Shown: in pieces, positions 23,567-35,552 of the stretch
Layout: every line of letters begins with the position of its first letter
Numbering within the stretch: the stretch's first letter is position 1
Assembly: GCA_029582155.1 (NCBI GenBank)
Contig: CM055897.1
Coordinates: forward strand, 9,848,482 to 9,912,481
DNA from: Panopea generosa
Lineage: Eukaryota; Mollusca; Bivalvia; Adapedonta; Hiatellidae
Length of the DNA: 64,000 bases
Direction of reading: 5' to 3'
Notes under the pieces: generated by a model
What the model was told of the DNA's origin: nothing
The model's input: the letters and a program-made list of their open reading frames with translations, nothing else
Databases searched by the model: none
Made by a program: the position numbers and the translations under genes

Positions 23567-26249
23567 ATGGATTGGAACTTGTGTGAGTACGTGACAATTA
23601 TGAATTCATAAGATGGAAATATTTATTTATTGGTCGGCTGATTTTAACGTTTTTGAACGGTAGTTTTCCAATTATTAACCGTTTTCGATTTATATCAAGC
23701 CGTTATATATAAATCTTTATAAATCATTTGATGACGTCAAAATTGAAAGACATACTATATTTGCCAGTAAGTACAAAGTATATTAAATGTTTTGTTATAT
23801 TTATGTACCTCTGCGTACAATATGTAAATGTCAGTAACATAAAAATTAATATTGTTCAGTGCAACGTCTCGGTTATACTAGGAGTGTGGTATTCCCTCTG
23901 TATTTATCCTACAGCTATATCGTCATCTCACCACACAATCAATATTAATACCTCAGACCACGAGAAACTCGTACTTTACTACGGAGCAATTCCCGCCACA
24001 ACACGTCATGGTTAGACTGGTAATGTGGTGTTTCATCTGTATTTAACATGCAGCTACCATATAACTAGTCTTTACACTTCAGACCACGAGAAACTCGTAA
24101 TTGTCTGTATAGCAATTCTTGCCACAACGTTTCAAATGACAAACACAGAAGGTACAGTTTTATATTAGTGAAAAATATTTAAATGCAAACTACTTAGCCG
24201 AAATGATATTTTGTTTTCGTACACAGCTGATTATCTGGCCCCATACATATAATGGCTGCACAGAAACATTACTCCTGCGATGGAAAAATCTTGGCAACGT
24301 AACTTATAAATAAGATAATATAGGTGCCAAAAAGAAGACGTAACGGTCAAAGGCACTAAATGAAAGTTGAATCAATGATATAAATGATGCTCACACAAGT
24401 CACGGTCAGTTTAATGATCGAAAACGAAAGACATATGGGTCTTGATAGAACTTTACGATTTTGCTTATTTTGTAATCATTCAAATGTATATGAAACTGAA
24501 GATGGGTTTTGTTTATTTTTTCGAACTCCCAATGTATGAACACCTTAGACTACTATAGTTTAAAGATGCCTGACATAGATATATATCTTTAGATCTATTT
24601 AATACAATTACAATTTATATAAAGTTAATATATGTTTTTATTGTGTGTTCCATCATTCTTGATTGTCATTCCAATGTTTGTTTACATAATTTATATGTTT
24701 ACTGTATTTTGGGTAAGTGGCCTATATTACTGAATAAACTATATCTATGTCTATCAAGTAATGCAAGATAGAAAAAAGTGGAGAAAGTGATGGTAGGTAA
24801 TGCCAATGTAAGTAAAACAATCCAAGGATACCGTTTCAAAGACAGCAACAAAGTAAATACGGCAATTAATGATACTCAGTATGTCAGGATGAAATGAAAA
24901 TAAACAAAACAATGTGAAAACAATATAAAAAGTCAAGTACGTTAGAATGTTGTAATATCGATATAACACGCATCAAAGGTATAGTTTGTGTAAAACAGAA
25001 ATAAAAAAAAAATGTTACACGTATTAATGAAAGGTAATTAAAATATATAAATCAAGCAGACATTTGTTATAAAGAAACATACACGAAACATAGAAACTTA
25101 CCAGTTTGGGTAGCCAGGATAAATGTTATTACCCTCCATGTCGGCCTGATGTTGTTATCGTATGTAGAGTTCGGTAGTTCCTATTTAGTTTTCTACAGCG
25201 ATGCCTGGAGTTTCTTGTCTCCTTAGGATAATATTTCTCTGTGGAGATATTCCTATATTGATGCTTTCCTTACAGAGTTTTTGTTCCTATTCAAATAAGT
25301 TCTACAAGTAATTTGTTCTTTAGGGATTATTCTTATGTCGAATGCTCTAGTTGGATATGGTTTCTTGCATTATTGATTCCTGTGAAAATCGTCTATTGAA
25401 TTGTTCCTCGTATTGTTTCCCATAGGGTGACCATTGAAGATACGTTTATTTGATAGTAGAAGTAGCATCTATGTCTATAATTTAAAAATAACATAAAACA
25501 TTAAGCGGCAATCCTTTTAAGCACTAAACCAGTAGTTTTATGTTTGAGTTGTAAAGAAATGTAAAACATATTGAATCTGTCTGGCGTATTTATAGACAAT
25601 AATTTTTATTGCGATGGATTAAAGAAGATACTGTTTCGTTGCAAATACCTTGTATGGTTAGCATGGCGTTTTATTGTTTTGTTGTGAATTGATATTTATT
25701 GTTTACAATAATACGTGGAGGAGTTAAAAATGTTTAGTTTTTTTCAGATGTTATAGTCTAAATAATTCTCTGAATATCTATAAAGGGGCAATGTAGCCCG
25801 ATTTAGAGAAATTGTTACTGTTGTTACATGCTGTTATTTAAGTTGCATTATATCGTATACTTAGTTTGCATTAATGAAATTATTTGTACATATCATCGAC
25901 TTTTTCCGGTGGGGAAAATGAAGACATAGCAACGAGTATTAAAATAAACTGAAATGTCGAGTGAGTCTTTGTAATACTGAAATACCAGGTGTCATCGTGA
26001 GAATCATCACATTGTCAAATCCCCATTATTTGTTAAATTTAACTTCTTCATTATGTGAATGTACACAATGCATGTATATATATATATATATATCCCAAAA
26101 ATCATAAATTCCGTTGTTGTGTATTTAATTATCTCCCTTTATGAAATTAAATATATATGAATTTACTGTATCTATATGATCCAACGGGTTTATAAATCGG
26201 TCCTTTATATAGCATGTGAGTAGTCATGAATCCTTAATTGGATCCTACT
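23567..26249. other. AT-rich region with one local duplication
   Basis: Contains a diverged tandem duplication (23871-24135). The remainder, including the 24.7-25.5 kb part, shows no domain or repeat that I recognise. Confidence 0.55.
23871..24135. repeat. Diverged ~138-bp tandem duplication
   Basis: Copy 1 (23871-24008) and copy 2 (24009-24135) share GGTTA.ACT, GTGTGGTATTCC or ATGTGGTGTTTC, CTGTATTTA, CAGACCACGAGAAACTCGTA and GCCACAACA. The 20-bp word CAGACCACGAGAAACTCGTA is identical in both although the surroundings have drifted. Neither copy is part of a recognised coding region. Confidence 0.75.
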
Positions 26250-26454
26250 CATATAAAGCTATACACTTCATGTATGTAAATTTGTCCACCCTGTCCAGAT
26301 GTGTTCAATGTAATTCCATAGTATATAAGTCATGGTCGACACAAAATTTATTGGTTTGGCAGAGGCCTTGATATTGTGTCTATGGTTTGCATTGTAGCTA
26401 GGCGCGCTCGCCGTAGTCTGGTCTGTACATTTATGTCTTGGTTATTCACAAATA
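26250..26454. repeat. Dispersed repeat family B, copy 2
   Basis: Partner of 11997-12208. Same order of words, slightly shorter. It runs directly into a CT/TA microsatellite on its right side. Confidence 0.85.
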
Positions 26455-26455
26455 A

Positions 26456-26492
<37 letters not shown>

Positions 26493-26496
26493 CATG
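26455..26496. repeat. CT/TA compound microsatellite
   Basis: About 12 CT followed by about 8 TA dinucleotides, starting exactly where family B ends. Confidence 0.95.
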
Positions 26497-27925
26497 CGAT
26501 GGCCACCGTGTCAATGTATGAAACAGGGGTAAATCACAAAGATAACGGTCCAGTCTTTTTAAACTCGTATATTAAGCATAACAGCTGATTCGCAACATGT
26601 TTTATTAATGTAGATAAACGCTTGATAGGTAACATTGCTTTAGGGATTTGAAACTTGCTCGTGTGAAAATTATTGAAAAACAACCACATACAGTTCCCCC
26701 ACCTCTCCTCAGGCGTAAATCCTCCCACAAGTGTGGATCTAGTGACGTGTAATGAAATATTATATAAAATTGGTGTTTAAAAAGTTCGCGGAAAAAAAAA
26801 AAATATATATATATATATAATATAGACAAATTTAACATCTTACTAATCATTGCACATAATGTTATATATAACAAGATAAATGATAAGATAAGATGCCCTT
26901 ATGTAATGTATTCCCACATCTGAATATTGTATCTTAAAAAGTATGAATATTTAATATTTCCCTTGAATAACTTCAAAGTTAAAAGGATATACTGTGTTCA
27001 TTTCTGACATCGTTAGATTGTAGCATGGGAAAATATATCTGAGGAACAATTCAAGGTATTTTTTAGAATAATTATAAAATTATATTGTGCTTGTGTATGA
27101 AACAGGTCGGACCGTTATTTGATCGATATACAATCAGTGATAAAGTATCCAAGATTCATTACATAGTTTTACGTAAGAGAACAATTAAACAAGTTAATTA
27201 TGAAAAATGGTTGATTCGTATCTGTTTCTTAAATATAGGAGATTGGCCATGTTTCTGGACACTGTCAAGAGATTTCCCTCAAATGGATCCATAACACAAC
27301 CGGGGTAAAATGGGGAAAGCTACCGATTATGATGAAATATCTGCAATATATGATCTACTTGAAATGTTTCGTGTTCTTGTCAAAAAATGTGTAAACTCTT
27401 CTGCATGGAAAATTCGAATGTTCAATTTATTTTCTCTAAAAAGAAATGAATCAAGATAAATGTTTTTTTAATCAAACAGTGCGTTGATAATCACTTGACT
27501 TGCGACGCTATCTTTGTTATTAAAATTTGTGTCACCCCAACATTTATTTCTATTTTTATTTTAAAGAAACTGTCACATCTGTATGAAACAGTGATAACCA
27601 TTTATGTATGAATGATTGCGCATGCGTGACGATGAGAGAATTATTTAGATCTAGAGAATCATGAAGGCTATGGTACTATTCTAATGGTTGGTTAGGTCCA
27701 TTAGTGGTCCCATAACGATTCAAGACAGATCCCAGCCCGATCTGCAGTGTATACAACGTTTTTCTATTACTTCCCTAACACCGGATGTCGATTTCCGTCA
27801 AACCGGAAGTGAGCTTATTTATATTTTAGAAGTTTTTGATTACTTTGTCACACTCAGAAATGCAATTCCAGCAGCTTGTACTTTACATCTAACGACATAC
27901 TGTCCAGGGCATCGCTGCAAGGAAG
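26497..27925. other. AT-rich left flank of the BEL element
   Basis: No recognised gene. An AT microsatellite is at about 26798-26822. TGCGCATGCGTGA at 27617-27629 resembles an NRF-1 type site. An 85-codon frame (27688-27945) has no recognisable domain and runs into the LTR. Confidence 0.55.
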
Positions 27926-28428
27926 GACATTTTCTTTATAGTTGATAATTTGTCTTTAATTGTATTTCTTCCTAGTTTGGCTTCCAGTTCTTCTAGTTAT
28001 AGTTAATCCAATATGAATATTACACTTTAACACTAGTAGTTAAATCCAACTGTATAATTCAATTTAAATCCAATGTATGCAACACTTATAGTAATCCAGT
28101 ATGAATATCACAAACTTTTCAGAACCTGATTGCTGTCAAATATGCCTTATTTATACTTTACCTATATTTCTTATAGCAATCACAAATATTTAAATACGAT
28201 ATACTGAAAACTATATTAAATTATATTCAAACATTTCTCACATATATTTATATCAAAATCAAACTTTAAACATGACATATTAATAATTTCCATATAATGT
28301 TTATACACTAACACACATTGACATACTAAGTGAATTACCTCCCTTTATAATAATTTCCAAGATTTTAATTTTCAGTTTAATTTTAAATAATAAGTTCTGA
28401 TCAATAAATAATCGCGAATTCCGTGACA
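27926..28428 (-). repeat. 3' LTR of the BEL/Pao element (matching part)
   Basis: Matches about 500 bp of the LTR at 34715-35432 with roughly 97-98% identity by eye. The inner edge is followed by a G-rich tract on the minus strand (complement at 28429-28438, CTCCCCCGAC), the expected polypurine tract. Confidence 0.88.
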
Positions 28429-28448
28429 CTCCCCCGACTACTAAAATT

Positions 28449-29738
28449 TTAATTGTCATTTAGTTGTCGCCGAATCCGTTGTTTTGCTTCCTTTGCTGCA
28501 TTTCTCAAAGGTTGCGTCCTGTGTATAGATTTTTGCAAATCATCAGTTAATTGTAAATTGTCCAGCGAATGATTATCCGTTATGGCACTTTGTTCATCTG
28601 GACACTCGATGGGATACAACAGATTCAATGGACGTCCAAGAATGTTACCCGATGGCAGTAAAACTTTGGCTGATCGTACTTCACCATCCCGACTGACTTT
28701 AAGCTTTTGGATCTTTCCTATTCTCCAGCTACCTCTAGGAAGATCATCCTTAATTAACACTACATCACCAATTTTCGCTATTTCCTGCGATAGTATTCTT
28801 GGAGATTTTACCTTCATTTTGGTTCTTTCTCTAAGACTAAGTATATAGTCATCACTCCAAATTTTCCAAAACTTATTTAAGTGTTTTTGTCCTTTTTTCC
28901 AAGTTACTAAGAGTGTCTCAGCAGTACTCATATTTGGATTAAAGTCACTATCTTCATTGTCTTCATTGCATTTTGGTATTCCTGTCTTCGGATTAAGTGT
29001 CAGAAAATTTGATGGTGTGAGCGTGATTTGTGAGTCAATATCATCACCAACATACACCAAGGGTCTAGAATTCACAACAGTTTCTGCTTCTTCTAATATC
29101 GTCTGAAGTTGATCATTTGTTAAACACACTCTACCAATTGCTTTTCGCAGTGATCTTTTTACTAATCCTACAAGTCTTTCATAAAAACCTCCCATCCATG
29201 GTGCAAGCTCAACAATAAACTGCCATGTGATATTTTCATTTGCTATATATGTTTCAACATCAGGATTCGTAATAATTTGTCCCCATATATGTGTAATTGT
29301 TTCACTAGCCAGCTTGAACTGAGGTGCATTATCTGATGTTATTTCCTTGGGCTTACCGCATCGAGCTACAAATCTTCGAAACCCAAGTAAAAATTGTTCA
29401 GTTGACATGTCTTGCATCAATTCTAAATGGATGGCTCTGGTTACTAAACATGTATATAGACACACCCACACCTTTTTGTTCCCAAAACTTGTTTTGTTAT
29501 AAAGTGGCCCAAAATAATCGATTCCGGTATATGAAAATGGGGTCGATTCTGATACCCGTTTCCTTGGTAATGACGGCATTACTGGCATTTTATAAGGACT
29601 ACCCTCACATCTTCTACAAATCGTACATTTTTTCAACACAATTTGAACAGTTGTACGTTCTTGAGTGATCCAATATTTTTGACGAATTTGTGCTAATGTC
29701 TGAGCAACACCAGTATGAAGTGATTTTCTATGAACCAT
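28449..29738 (-). pseudogene. BEL/Pao integrase region (fossil part)
   Basis: Integrase with an N-terminal zinc-binding segment (HTGV... CTICRRC), a catalytic core (YTGIDYFGPLY, TSDNAPQFKLA, WMGGFYERLVGLVK) and a C-terminal DUF5641-like domain (GDVVLIKDDLPRGSWRIGKI). In active relatives it inserts the DNA copy. Here it is part of the fossil. Confidence 0.9.
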
Positions 29739-29739
29739 G

Positions 29740-31540
29740 TCTATTATAAGACGGGTAAAAGTGTCACCTTTGGGTAATAACAGTGGATGTCTTGCTGCTT
29801 CACTTAATTCTACATTTTCTAACCATCCACGACACTGTATGAGTCTATTTTCATCCAGTATAATCTCAATTGAAGTTGCAAGTTGTTTTTCTTACTCCTT
29901 TAAGTATTGCTTCAATAACATCACTGTAATGTACACGTTTTACATATGATATCCACATTAGCTCAGCAACTTCTATTTCTTTAGCACTCAAGGAACCACT
30001 AGTTTCACAATGTTAATTTTTTTGTAAATCTCAGAGCCCATGCAGTCACTCTTAATAATTTTGTCACTGAAGAAAACTTTGCACTATCTAATTCAAATGG
30101 CGCACTTACTACATTGTTAGCACCTTTCTTATCCAAAGGATCCTCCCCTGAAATGAGTTTAGCTTCAAACATGACCTTTGATTTTTTAACTTCTGATTCA
30201 GACTTGTAATCCATTGGGCTAAGTTTCATTTTTGGCCAGTTGTTTTCAGGTAATATCAACCAATTGGGTCCATGCCACCATAAATCATTGTCAATGAGTT
30301 CACCTGTTAATGATCCCCTACTCGCAATGTCCGCAGGGTTTTCTGTTTATTGACATATTGGAACTCAATACCATTGCATCCTTTATTCTCAGTCACACGA
30401 TTATCGACAAACACAGACAAAGGTTTATCAGTTTTCAACCAGTGTAATACACATTCTGAATCTGTCCATAAATATTTCTGCGAAATATTTAGCTGTAGTT
30501 GTTTTTGAACAAATTCGATACACCTGGTTCCTATAAGAACTGCTAACAGTTCAAGTCTCGGTATGGTAATGTCCTTATTTGGTACAAGACGAGTTTTTGA
30601 AAATATCAAGTCCACTTTACTTGTCTCTTCAGTTGACTGGCGTAAATATATGCTTGTAGCATATGCTTGTTTGGATGCATCACAGAAACATAAAAGTTGG
30701 TAGGTAACATTTCCTTCTATACCGATATATCGTGGAATTTCATAGTTCGAGATATCTGTCAATTCTCTATTAATAGTGAGCCATAAGTTGCCATCTTCTG
30801 TGCACAAAGTATCATCCCATTTTAATTTTTTGTTCCAAAGATTCTGCAAGAAAAGTTTTGCACGTAAAGTCACAGGACTGAATAATCCCAATGGATCATA
30901 CACAGAAGCAATATGTTTTAACACTTCTCTTTTTGTGTTTATCAACTTTATGTCTTCAGACTTGGATTTATTGATCGTCATTGTGTCATTAGTAACTATC
31001 CATGTTGTTCCTAACACCTTAATTCTGTCACCCTTTGCTCTGTCAGCTTCTGGAATAGTGTTTACGACTTCTTCACAGTTCGATGCCCAATCGCGTAAAT
31101 TCATAGATGCTTGTTGAAACATTTTCTTGGCATCTTTGTAGAAGATATTAGCATCACTTTCTGAATCTGTACCAGTTATAACATTATCAACATAAATGTT
31201 TGTTCTAATCTTATCTGCACACTCATTCTCAAAAGTTTTCAAATGGTAATCTATGGTTGCCCCTAGTAAAAATGGACTTGAAATAACACCAAACGGTACT
31301 CTACAAAAGCGATACACTTGAACATTTCCTTCCGCGTTTGGTATATTGCTGTCTCTTAGCCAAAAGAATCTGATGGCATCTCTGTCATTGTCCTACAATC
31401 CAATTTGTAAGAATGCTTTCTCAATATCTGCAACCAGTGCGACTTTATTTAATCTAAAGCGAAGTAGAATTCCACTTAAGTCTTGTAACATAACTGGTCC
31501 ACGATACAGACATTCATTTAAACTTTTGTTTTCTTGTCTT
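29740..31540 (-). pseudogene. BEL/Pao reverse transcriptase and RNase H region (fossil part)
   Basis: Carries reverse-transcriptase motifs (FGVISSPFLL and the YVDN-type catalytic motif), then a peptidase-A17-like and RNase H-like part (FSKTRLVP, IPRLELLAVLIG). It lies between the nested ITR element and the integrase part. It is a decayed part of the same fossil. Confidence 0.88.
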
Positions 31541-32011
31541 GGACTCACACCACTATTATCTCCCTTGAGTACTCGGGACCTACAGATGAAGGAGGTAGAA
31601 ATAAAACTTTGGTTCTCATTTTTTTCTTTTTTCAGGGCTTTGTACTGCAGTGTTTTGTTTTTTGCTAGCATGAGTTAAATGGTCAGTATTTTAGAAATCA
31701 CCACTAAAAAATTTGATGCTGATACCAGCTTTCTGGACAATTCTGTGTCATTTCAGAATTGTTGGTTCGAACCGCATCTAGGGCGAATAGTTGACATATC
31801 GTTACTCTGGAAATTGATAGGTCTCACAAAAGCATTGAATTTAAAAAAAAACAACCTGGTCAAGGTATACTTTTTTTCTTTATAATTGCATATCTTGAAC
31901 CAATGAAGAATTTGAGCCCAGACACATGCTGCAGAATTTAATTTTTCACTCTGTTTTGGACATAAATGTTACAATGGAGCCCTATGGGAAATGTAATAGT
32001 GGTGTGAGACG
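31541..32011. mobile_element. Short ITR element, copy 2 (complete), inside the BEL/Pao element
   Basis: A 471-bp non-autonomous DNA element. Left terminus GGACTCACACCACTATTA; right terminus TAATAGTGGTGTGAGACG, the inverted repeat of the left with two mismatches. It is flanked by a perfect 9-bp target duplication TCTTGTCTT (31532-31540 and 32012-32020). It contains no coding frame. A 9-bp duplication is known from Mutator-like elements (8-11 bp), so that class is a reasonable guess, but no transposase is present to prove it. It lies in the reverse-transcriptase region of the BEL/Pao element and is therefore younger than that insertion. Confidence 0.92.
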
Positions 32012-34414
32012 TCTTGTCTTTGCTGAAGCGTCATATTCCACTTTGACTTTAGTACTAGCTTTTGTCGGATTTACAACAGCATGATGTGGTATATAATGTT
32101 TAATTCCGTCTGATGAATGTGTTACCTTTTCAACAACACCCAATTTGACTTGTTCACTTATGATGTCATCATATTTTGTCATTAACTCTAGGTTGTTTTT
32201 CATTTTACATACAAGTGATTTAAATCGTCCAAACGCAAGTTCACGATTTTCAGGTAAATTTGGCTCATCTTCTTTCCATGGCCATGTTACATAATATCTT
32301 CCATTTTGACATTTTAAAGTCTCATTAAAGTGTAGTAATGCCTTTTTGTCACTTGAATCCACTGGAGAGTCCATTATACCGATATATTCCAAATTCCAGA
32401 AGTCCTCAAGATTCGGTTTCATGGGAAGGGATTTGTCAACTCTTGTTAAAAGGGTCGTTTCTGATTCAATTTCAGATCCATACGTTAATATTAACATATT
32501 TGATTCATTCATTGCATCAGTGGTTTCGGTTGTTCTACCAGCGATGATCCAACCGAGTTTCGAGCCCAGCATATATAGTCCTGGCTGAATTTCTACTTTT
32601 TGAGACAGAATCAGATCAATGTAATATTCATTGCCAATGAGCAACTGAATTGTTGATGTTTCAGTTTCAGTAGGTAGTGTATCCGCTAAGGAAAAGTCCT
32701 TCCACAAATATTCCCAGTTTTTACAACTGTTTAATTGAACTGGCCGTCTGTGTATTGATCCTGTGATATTTGGCACAACATTTGCATTTATTGCAAGAAC
32801 GTTCCCATCTTTAAGTACAATGTCAAGTGTTGTTGTTGATGTTCTCATCACCTTGGGTTTATCTGATCCAAATGTCACTAATGGTATTTCATGAACTTCG
32901 CCCATTTTGAGATTCAGTTTTTTAGCAAGTTCTTCTGTTATGTATGTTCTTTGACTTCCAGAATCTAACATTAATCGAACTTCTTCGTTAGTTTCATTTC
33001 CTGAATGTTTAACGTGTGTCGTAGCTGTTTGCATTAATACCATTTCACCTGACGTCATAAGAACATTTTCAGATGAAAATGTTTCCGATGACGGAATTAA
33101 CTCTTCAGCCAAATTTGTGATTTCTCCCATTCCTGATTTGAACTGTTTTGGGCAAAGGCTTCTGTGGCGGCTTTTAGCAATTCCACAATAAAAACAACAT
33201 CTATTTTGTTTACATTCTCTGAAAGTATGTCCTTGTTTGAGGCAAATGAAGCAACTTCCTCTTATACGTTGCTTTCTTTTTTCAATTGTATCATACATTG
33301 GACATTCATCACTCCAGTGACCTTTATCACAATATCTACATGACCCATACTGTATAGTATTACCACGCCTTTCATATTGTTGTCTTGGTATTCTTTGTCC
33401 AGTGTACAATGCTTCACCTGATGTTGGTAACTGTCTCGGTACAAATGATCTTTCTCTATAAGGTGGCAATGTAAGTCTATTTGTTACATCACTGGCTTCT
33501 GTTACTACAGAAGATGATTGTTCATCTGCTCTTTCCTTTGCTGAAACATAGTCATTGAAATGGTCTCGCAGACTTGCAACTGTCCATTTGTTTTTGGCAC
33601 CCTTTTGAATTTCAAGCTGAATCAATACGTCCTTAGGCAGATTTGATGTAATCATTGCAATAAAAACATCCTGGTTTGTATCCTGTCCGAGAGCTTCTAA
33701 GCTTCTTAGGTGTTTCTCCAATTTATCATACATAGAACGAAGGGAGCTGGTTTTGTTTGTAGATACTGGTAAGTTAATAAGTTCCACATAATGTGAACTA
33801 ACCACAGTTTGAACATTACCAAAACGTTCTTTTAACATGCCAATAGCAACAGCATAATTGTCATTAGAAATGGATAGTCCCGAAATTGTATTTTTGGCAT
33901 CACCACTTAGTTTACTGTTCAAGTAGTTGAATTTTTCTATATCAGACAATGTCCTGTTTTTATCGATAGTTGTTTCAAATGAGTCCCAAAACTCTTTCCA
34001 TTTTAATTTATCACCATTGAAAGCTACTATTTCCAGTTTCGGAAGTTTGACAGATTGCCCTTTGTTTACTTGATGTTGATCTTGGCGTTCCTGTTGACGA
34101 TACTGGTGATCTTGATATTGATGCATCTGTTTTTGCTGCATATGCAGTAATTCTTGTATTTGAGATTGTAACTGAATCATAGTAACAAGTTTTTCTTCTA
34201 ACCCCGATTCCTTTGATTTGAGCTTATCCACTGTTGGTTTTTTCTCTAGAAAAGATTTTTCAAACATAATTAGTTCATCACGACAGTCAATCACTTCATT
34301 TATAAACAAGCCCTCTTCATCAATCAATCTTTTAATTTCCTCGCTTTGTTTAGATTTTTCAATCGCTAATGAAAGTTTTTCATTTGTATTTTCCAACTTT
34401 TTCACAAAAGTCAC
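32012..34414 (-). pseudogene. BEL/Pao gag and protease region (fossil part)
   Basis: Coding part of the BEL/Pao fossil. It has an N-terminal coiled-coil-like charged region, a Gln-rich stretch, a DUF1759-like domain (KLEIVAFNGDKLKWKEFWDS), two zinc-knuckle-like Cys/His clusters, a retropepsin with LMLDSGSQRTYI, and the region leading into the reverse transcriptase. These products form the particle and process the polyprotein in active relatives. It ends where the nested ITR element begins. Confidence 0.9.
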
Positions 34415-34714
34415 TTAATCTGTGTATACACACATTTATTTTCTTTAACTGTTCACTGTTATCATCTTCATCCATAAAGTCACTCATTAGTAAAATCTTT
34501 CCAGCTGAAATTTTCTTCGTGTAGCAAGTTCTTGTACCTAGTCCGGTTTCCTTTTAAATATGGTAACGACATGTTTCTTGTTTTAATTTATTTAATGTTA
34601 TATTAACTGTCACATAAAACATCCATTTTACCTTTATATTATTACTCACTCCATTTCAGGCCCCATGTTTTGAACAACTTTCCGGATGCTGTCCCGGGTT
34701 CCGGCACCAAACAA

Positions 34715-35432
34715 TGTGGCGAACTAATATTAGAAACAATTGATACATTTACATAGTTTAATAAACATACTTCTCAACCACATCGATCAATATAATCATT
34801 TCAATGTAAGACAGATATAAGTGTATTGATAGTAATAAATCACATATCTAAACTTTGTAGTTTTATAGTTGTAGTTTGGTAACAGTACGGTAGTTCAACA
34901 TGAATAGTATATGTTCTTTAATAGTTTCACACTGATATTTTCTTTATAGTTGATAATTTGTCTTTAATTGTATTTCTTCCTAGTTTGGCTTCCAGTTCTT
35001 CTAGTTATAGTTAATCCAATATGAATATTACACTTTAACACTAGTAGTTAAATCCAACTGTAAAATTCAATTTAAATCCAATGTATGCAACACTTATAGT
35101 AATCCAGTACTTTTCAAACTTTTCAGAACCTAATTGCTGTCAAATAGGCTTTATTTATACTTTACCTATATTTCTTATAGCAATCACAAATATTTAAATA
35201 CGATATACTGAAAACTATATTAAATTATATTAAAACATTTCTCACATATATTTATATCAAAATCAAACTTTAAACATGACATATTAATAATTTCCATATA
35301 ATGTTTATACACTAACACACATTGACATACTAAGTGAATTACCTCCCTTTATAATAATTTCCAAGATTTTAATTTTCAGTTTAATTTTAAATAATAAGTT
35401 CTGATCAATAAATACTCGCGAATTCCGCGACA
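34715..35432 (-). repeat. 5' LTR of the BEL/Pao element, with adjacent primer-binding site
   Basis: About 718 bp, starting TGTGGCG and ending GCGACA on the plus strand, so TG...CA bounded. Beside its inner edge, 34692-34709 reads TCCCGGGTTCCGGCACCA, which is the 3' end of a tRNA including CCA. On the minus strand this is an 18-base primer-binding site. About 500 bp of this LTR is repeated at 27926-28428. Confidence 0.88.
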
Positions 35433-35552
35433 TCCAGTGCTGAGACTGACATTGACTCCAGTGCTGAGATTGACATTGACTCCAGTGCTGAGATTGTAAT
35501 TGACTCCAGTGCTGAGATTGACATTGACTCCAGTGCTGAGATTGTAATTGCT
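35433..35552. repeat. 24-bp minisatellite in frame with the LINE endonuclease
   Basis: Five copies of a 24-bp unit (TCCAGTGCTGAGATTG plus ACATTGAC or TAATTGAC) lie directly right of the LTR. In the endonuclease frame they read SSAEIDID or SSAEIVID and continue without a break into EIVIASLPCS and the conserved VGAIYRPP. The unit length keeps the frame, and the last copy merges with normal endonuclease sequence, so the unit probably arose from the element's own coding sequence. Confidence 0.9.

Larger units (their letters stand above)
27926..35432 (-). mobile_element. BEL/Pao LTR retrotransposon (fossil)
   Basis: A minus-strand LTR retrotransposon of about 7.5 kb, including about 0.47 kb of a later inserted ITR element (31541-32011). 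Parts, read 5'->3' on the minus strand: LTR, primer-binding site, gag-like region with a DUF1759-type domain and zinc knuckles, retropepsin (DUF1758 type), reverse transcriptase, RNase H with a peptidase-A17-type segment, integrase with zinc-binding and catalytic core domains, DUF5641-type tail, polypurine tract, LTR. This domain order and the DUF1758/DUF1759/DUF5641 set are typical of BEL/Pao. The two LTR copies differ by only a few percent by eye, so the insertion is fairly young. The copy is broken, with roughly half a dozen breaks besides the nested insertion. The right end abuts a LINE. Confidence 0.93.

Noticed and set aside
27617-27629. NRF-1-like site as a promoter
   Set aside because: A single word match with no gene downstream; the next feature is a retroelement on the other strand.
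27688-27945. 85-codon frame left of the BEL/Pao element as a gene or as the lost LINE half
   Set aside because: No endonuclease motif or other domain is visible, and the frame runs into LTR sequence.
31760-31790. GGTTCGAACC inside the ITR element as a tRNA B box
   Set aside because: It is a palindrome poorly kept in the other two copies, and no A box lies at the right distance on either strand.
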